This document shows, piece after piece, positions 60,359-64,000 of a stretch of DNA of 64,000 bases. The notes beneath the pieces were generated by a model. That model saw only the letters and a program-made list of their open reading frames with translations. It did not search any database and was not told where the DNA came from. How positions within the stretch are numbered: the stretch's first letter is position 1; each line of letters starts with the position of its first letter. Position numbers and translations under genes: made by a program. The stretch is from Robertmurraya dakarensis (GTDB taxonomy: Bacteria > Bacillota > Bacilli > Bacillales > Cytobacillaceae), in assembly GCF_900156875.1 (NCBI RefSeq), contig NZ_LT707409.1, forward strand, positions 1,652,046 to 1,716,045. The letters run 5' to 3'.

Positions 60359-61756
60359 TTAAAATCCCCAGCTTTTAAGCAAAGAGACCACCGCATTTTC
60401 TAATTCTTCCTCTGGAATCCCAGCAAAGCCTAAAATAATTTTTGGCGGATTTTGATATTTTTTTTCTAAAGAATAAGATGACATAGGGTAGATCTTTATA
60501 TTGGCCTCAAAGGCTTTTTGGACAAGTTCTTGTTCATTTAGGCCATTATTAACAACAAGAACCGTATGCAATCCAGATTGCTCCCCAATAACTGTTACCT
60601 TATCTTGATAAGGTTTTAATATTTCTATCACTTTTTCCAGCTTTCGTCGATACACTTTTCGCATCCTGTTTAAATGTCTTTCAAAATCTCCCTCTCTCAT
60701 AAACTGTGTTAAGATATGCTGATCTATTCTTGAGACTGTAGAATGATAGAATGATAACTTTTCTTTGTAGCGCTTCATGAGAGGCTTTGGCAGGACCATG
60801 TAACTAATCCTGATGGATGGCATTAATGATTTTGAAAAAGCTCCTAGGTAGATCACTTTTCCCCCAAGATCCATGCTTTGCAAAGAAGGGATTGACTTGC
60901 CGCTGTATCGAAACTCACTATCGTAATCATCTTCAATAATATATCGATGATCCTCAGCTTGCGCCCACTTTAATAACTTTGTCCTCCGATTTACAGATAA
61001 CACCGTACCATATGGGAAATGGTGTGAGGGTGTAACATAAACAACATTTATTTTCGACGTATCGATGCGATTGACCTTCACACCTTCTTCGTCCACTTCA
61101 AGCGGATATACTTCATTCGGATAACTTTTCAGAATCCTTAAAATTAAATGATATCCTGGATCCTCGACACCATATACTGTTTTTTCATCAAATAACAGAA
61201 GAAGCTGCTGCAGCAGGATCTCGATCCCTGCCCCAACAATAATTTCCTCTGGTGCACATTGCACTCCTCGTGCATGATACAAGTAATGGGCGATCTCTTG
61301 ACGAAGTTCATACTCTCCTTGAGAATCTCCAAGAAGAAGAAGGGAATGATTATTTTTATCAATCGTATTTTTTGCGTATTTACGCCATCTCGTAAAAGGA
61401 AAATTCTCCGTATCAATTGCACTCGGGTGAAAATTAAACTTCACTTTTTCTTCTTTTACTTTCGTTTCGGCCGACAAATGATCAGAAGTCTGCACGTACT
61501 CTAAATCCTCATAGGCCATCACAAAATACCCTTTTCGCGCCAATACCTCTACATAACCTTCAGCCGTTAACTGTTCATAAGCAGTTTCAACTGTATTCTG
61601 GCTTATTTTTAGGAAATCTGCTAATTTTCGCTTTGATGGCAGTTTTGTTCCATAAGCTAATCGGCCTTCTGTAATTTCTTTTTTAATATATAAGTACAAT
61701 TGTTCATATAATGGAATATCAATTGAACGATTTAAATGACAAGATAACATGTCCAT
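60359..61756 (-). CDS. pdxR: MocR-type regulator PdxR
   Basis: About 465 residues: a GntR-type winged helix (about 12-80, LPSKRKLADFLKISQNTVET) fused to an aminotransferase class I domain with the PLP lysine in YLGAFSKSLMPSIRISYM. MocR proteins of this kind sense PLP. It is divergent from pdxS-pdxT, where PdxR activates PLP synthesis and represses its own gene in other Firmicutes. ATG 61756 (GGGG 9 nt upstream) is preferred over 61765. Regulation of the neighbouring operon is inferred from this arrangement. Confidence 0.88.
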   Translation of the reverse strand: MDMLSCHLNRSIDIPLYEQLYLYIKKEITEGRLAYGTKLPSKRKLADFLKISQNTVETAYEQLTAEGYVEVLARKGYFVMAYEDLEYVQTSDHLSAETKVKEEKVKFNFHPSAIDTENFPFTRWRKYAKNTIDKNNHSLLLLGDSQGEYELRQEIAHYLYHARGVQCAPEEIIVGAGIEILLQQLLLLFDEKTVYGVEDPGYHLILRILKSYPNEVYPLEVDEEGVKVNRIDTSKINVVYVTPSHHFPYGTVLSVNRRTKLLKWAQAEDHRYIIEDDYDSEFRYSGKSIPSLQSMDLGGKVIYLGAFSKSLMPSIRISYMVLPKPLMKRYKEKLSFYHSTVSRIDQHILTQFMREGDFERHLNRMRKVYRRKLEKVIEILKPYQDKVTVIGEQSGLHTVLVVNNGLNEQELVQKAFEANIKIYPMSSYSLEKKYQNPPKIILGFAGIPEEELENAVVSLLKSWGF

Positions 61757-61884
61757 TTCTAGCATCCCCTTTATCTGACCCTGCTATTTTTTAAAAAACT
61801 GAATCTTCCAATGTAGTCACTTACTTTTTATACTAATGAATGTATTCAAAAAAAACAATAGATTTACGAAATGGAGTGAATAAA

Positions 61885-62772
61885 ATGGAAAAAAAATTAG
61901 GAACTGATAATGTTAAAAGAGGAATGGCTCAAATGCAAAAAGGCGGCGTGATTATGGATGTTGTTAATGCCGAGCAGGCAAAAATAGCGGAAGCAGCTGG
62001 AGCTGTTGCTGTAATGGCATTAGAAAGGGTCCCATCAGATATTCGTGCTGCTGGCGGGGTTGCTAGAATGGCCGACCCTCGTATTGTGGAAGAGGTGATG
62101 AATGCAGTCTCCATTCCTGTCATGGCAAAAGCTCGTATTGGTCACATCGTTGAAGCGAGAGTCTTAGAAGCAATGGGAGTAGATTATATTGATGAAAGCG
62201 AAGTGTTAACTCCTGCCGATGAAGAGTATCATCTATTAAAAAGTGATTTCACTGTCCCCTTTGTCTGTGGGTGCCGAGACCTGGGAGAAGCTGCACGTCG
62301 AATTGGTGAAGGAGCAGCTATGCTTCGTACAAAAGGGGAACCTGGTACTGGAAACATTGTTGAAGCAGTTCGCCATATGCGTATGGTACAAGCTCAAGTC
62401 CGTAAAGTATCTGTCATGAGTGATGACGAATTAATGACTGAAGCAAAAAATTTAGGGGCACCATTTGAAATCTTAAAGCAGATTAAAGAATCTGGTAAGC
62501 TTCCCGTTGTAAACTTTGCTGCTGGTGGTATTGCAACACCTGCTGATGCCGCCTTGATGATGGAGCTTGGAGCAGACGGAGTATTTGTGGGTTCAGGTAT
62601 TTTTAAATCGGAGAATCCTGAAAAATTTGCAAGTGCGATTGTACAAGCTACAACCTATTACACCGATTATGAGTTAATTGGGAAGCTTTCTAAAGAGCTT
62701 GGTAGAGCCATGAGAGGAATTGAAATCTCAAAATTATCTCAAGAAGAAAGAATGCAGGAGCGTGGCTGGTAG
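61885..62772 (+). CDS. pdxS: Pyridoxal 5'-phosphate synthase, PdxS subunit
   Basis: A 295-residue beta-barrel synthase, standard length from ATG 61885 (GGAGTG 6 nt upstream; the frame runs further 5' without a site). Catalytic lysines lie in VMAKARIGH and [11 protein letters not shown]. It makes PLP from ribose 5-phosphate, glyceraldehyde 3-phosphate and ammonia supplied by PdxT. The PdxT start codon directly follows its stop. Confidence 0.97.
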   Translation: MEKKLGTDNVKRGMAQMQKGGVIMDVVNAEQAKIAEAAGAVAVMALERVPSDIRAAGGVARMADPRIVEEVMNAVSIPVMAKARIGHIVEARVLEAMGVDYIDESEVLTPADEEYHLLKSDFTVPFVCGCRDLGEAARRIGEGAAMLRTKGEPGTGNIVEAVRHMRMVQAQVRKVSVMSDDELMTEAKNLGAPFEILKQIKESGKLPVVNFAAGGIATPADAALMMELGADGVFVGSGIFKSENPEKFASAIVQATTYYTDYELIGKLSKELGRAMRGIEISKLSQEERMQERGW

Positions 62773-63393
62773 ATGACAGTTATTGGGATCCTAGGACTGC
62801 AAGGTGCTGTTGAAGAACACGCTAAGCAACTGCAAACTCTTGGTTTAGAAGCGGAAGTCATTAAAAAAACAGAGCAGTTAGAGGAGATTGACGGGTTAAT
62901 TTTGCCAGGCGGTGAAAGCACAACCATGAGAAAATTGACCGAGCAATACGGCTTTCTTGAACCAATTAGAGAATTTTCCGCGAAGAAAAAGCCTATTTTC
63001 GGAACTTGTGCAGGAATGATTCTGATGGCAAAAGAGCTTTCTGGTGTTGAGGAAGCTCATCTACAGATTATGGATGTTCGCGTGAAGCGGAATGCTTTCG
63101 GACGACAGCGCGATAGTTTTGAAGCTGAGCTCGACATCGTCGGTATCGATACCCCCTATTCTGCTGTGTTTATTCGTGCTCCCTTTATCGAAAGTGCCGG
63201 TGAGCATGTTGAAGTACTTGCAAAGTATGATGGTAAAATTGTTGCAGCAAGAGAAGGTCATATTCTTACCTGTGCTTTCCATCCCGAGTTAACAGACGAC
63301 ACTAGCTTTCTTCAAATATTCGTTAAAATGGTCGAGAAGCACAAACAAAGATTAAAATACAGCTTAGTTGAAGAGGGAAGGCAATCACCATAG
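62773..63393 (+). CDS. pdxT: Pyridoxal 5'-phosphate synthase, glutaminase subunit PdxT
   Basis: A 206-residue class I glutamine amidotransferase: the oxyanion region LPGGESTTMRKL, the nucleophile Cys in FGTCAGMI, and His-Glu in FHPELTDD. It hydrolyses glutamine and channels ammonia to PdxS. Translation is coupled to pdxS with no gap. The stem of the operon terminator overlaps its last codons. Confidence 0.96.
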   Translation: MTVIGILGLQGAVEEHAKQLQTLGLEAEVIKKTEQLEEIDGLILPGGESTTMRKLTEQYGFLEPIREFSAKKKPIFGTCAGMILMAKELSGVEEAHLQIMDVRVKRNAFGRQRDSFEAELDIVGIDTPYSAVFIRAPFIESAGEHVEVLAKYDGKIVAAREGHILTCAFHPELTDDTSFLQIFVKMVEKHKQRLKYSLVEEGRQSP

Positions 63394-63410
63394 TGTGATG
63401 CCTTTTTTCT
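63378..63410 (+). terminator. Intrinsic terminator of pdxST
   Basis: AAGGCAATCAC / GTGATGCCTT (one bulge) with TTTTTT following; the pdxT TAG lies in the hairpin loop. Confidence 0.8.
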
Positions 63411-63489
63411 TGTGAGGCTATTATTGTTAATTTCACTCCACCTTGCAAACAATAATGAAAAGAGGATTAAACTATGGAGTGTTTAACAT

Positions 63490-64000
63490 GAAGAAATGGT
63501 TAATACTTATTATTTACGCAGCAGCTATCTTATACGGATTAAAATATAAGGATTTCATTTTAGATTGGATACAATCCAGCGAAACCGGCAATCTCCATAT
63601 TCACTTTGTCCTTTCAATTTTAACAGCATCCATTCCCGTCATACCATTTACTCTGTTTGCAGGTTTAATGGGAGCAAAATATGGCGTATTAATGGGAACA
63701 TTCATTAACTGGATTGGCGGGGTCTTTGCAGCGGTACTTTATTTTGTACTTGCACGTACTTTTCTAAAAAACTATTTTGAAGTTGTCATTAATCGAATGA
63801 AAGGCATTCAACGTTTTCAATTTATGCTTGAAAAAAATGCTTTTATTGCTTTATTAATGGTGAGAATGCTGCCAATTGTTCCTCCGCCTGTTGTAAATTT
63901 GTACTCAGGAATGGGCAACATTCCGCTCAGCACTTTTTTTACAGCAACTGCTATTGGACAAATCCCTCCTATGTTTTTAATTGCATACAGTGGTCATCAA
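63490..64000 (+). CDS. VTT-domain (TVP38/TMEM64/DedA-like) membrane protein, 3' end outside window
   Basis: I translated this frame from ATG 63490 (GGAG 8 nt upstream); 170 residues are visible. After an N-terminal helix (MKKWLILIIYAAAILYGLK) come ILTASIPVIPFTLFAGLMG, GTFINWIGGVFAAVLYFVLAR, and ALLMVRMLPIVPPPVVNLYSG, which is the Arg-x-x-Pro-x-x-Pro core of the VTT (SNARE-associated Golgi) family. Bacterial members are lipid scramblase-like or flippase membrane proteins. A 9-bp inverted repeat ATTATTGTT/AACAATAAT (63420-63456) lies in its upstream region. Confidence 0.82.

Overview
The window is chromosomal DNA from an endospore-forming Bacillaceae species, a Bacillus relative in the broad sense. 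The evidence is a low-GC sequence with strong AGGAGG ribosome binding sites, frequent TTG/GTG starts and U-rich intrinsic terminators. It also carries a GerA-type germinant receptor operon, CotF-like coat proteins, the pdxR/pdxST locus, a T-box leader, and sequences matching Bacillus CodY, CcpA (cre), sigma-W and sigma-G sites. I see no phage, integrase, IS element, CRISPR array, tRNA or rRNA.

Layout. Positions 1-38500 are almost entirely acyl-CoA metabolism, mostly on the minus strand. (a) 1-5516: thiolase (cut by the window edge), acyl-CoA ligase, PPC/DUF296 protein and a three-gene TRAP transporter. (b) 5989-6957: an SBF/BASS-type transporter on the plus strand. (c) 7024-13608: an operon with two acyl-CoA dehydrogenase-fold proteins, an APH-fold kinase, an SDR, a quinone oxidoreductase-like MDR and an alpha-methylacyl-CoA racemase-like protein, divergent from a TetR regulator (13988). 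(d) 15595-31250: two paralogous ligase + acyl-CoA dehydrogenase cassettes, a third ligase, a crotonase, acetoacetate-CoA ligase, aldehyde dehydrogenase, an AbrB-duplication membrane protein and two TetR genes, one of them a tandem fusion of two TetR proteins. (e) 31618-33507: leuA behind a T-box. (f) 33609-38492: a leucine-degradation operon like B. subtilis yngJ-H-F-E, lacking the biotin carrier and the HMG-CoA lyase.

Positions 38749-42782 are a gerA-type operon with a small fourth gene. A second acetoacetate-CoA ligase, small ORFs, a stress-type SDR and an array of 52-bp repeats follow. At 47345-49284 lies floT with a near-consensus sigma-W promoter. Just upstream of it is a candidate non-coding RNA with its own sigma-A promoter, a closed multi-helix fold and an intrinsic terminator. 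The rest holds an amidase, another ligase, small membrane proteins, a SWIM/SNF2 helicase, coat genes, a GGDEF-EAL protein, pdxR divergent from pdxS-pdxT, and the start of a VTT-domain protein.

How it fits together: transporters and CoA ligases would import and activate organic or branched acids, and the dehydrogenases, crotonases, kinase, racemase, SDR and thiolase would degrade them. TetR proteins would act as local sensors, with global carbon and nitrogen input through candidate cre sites and one exact CodY box. Acetoacetate-CoA ligases would recover acetoacetate. The most interesting leads are the candidate RNA at 49005-49249, the APH-kinase/dehydrogenase/racemase operon, the tandem TetR fusion with a palindrome in its upstream region, and several unannotated small ORFs.
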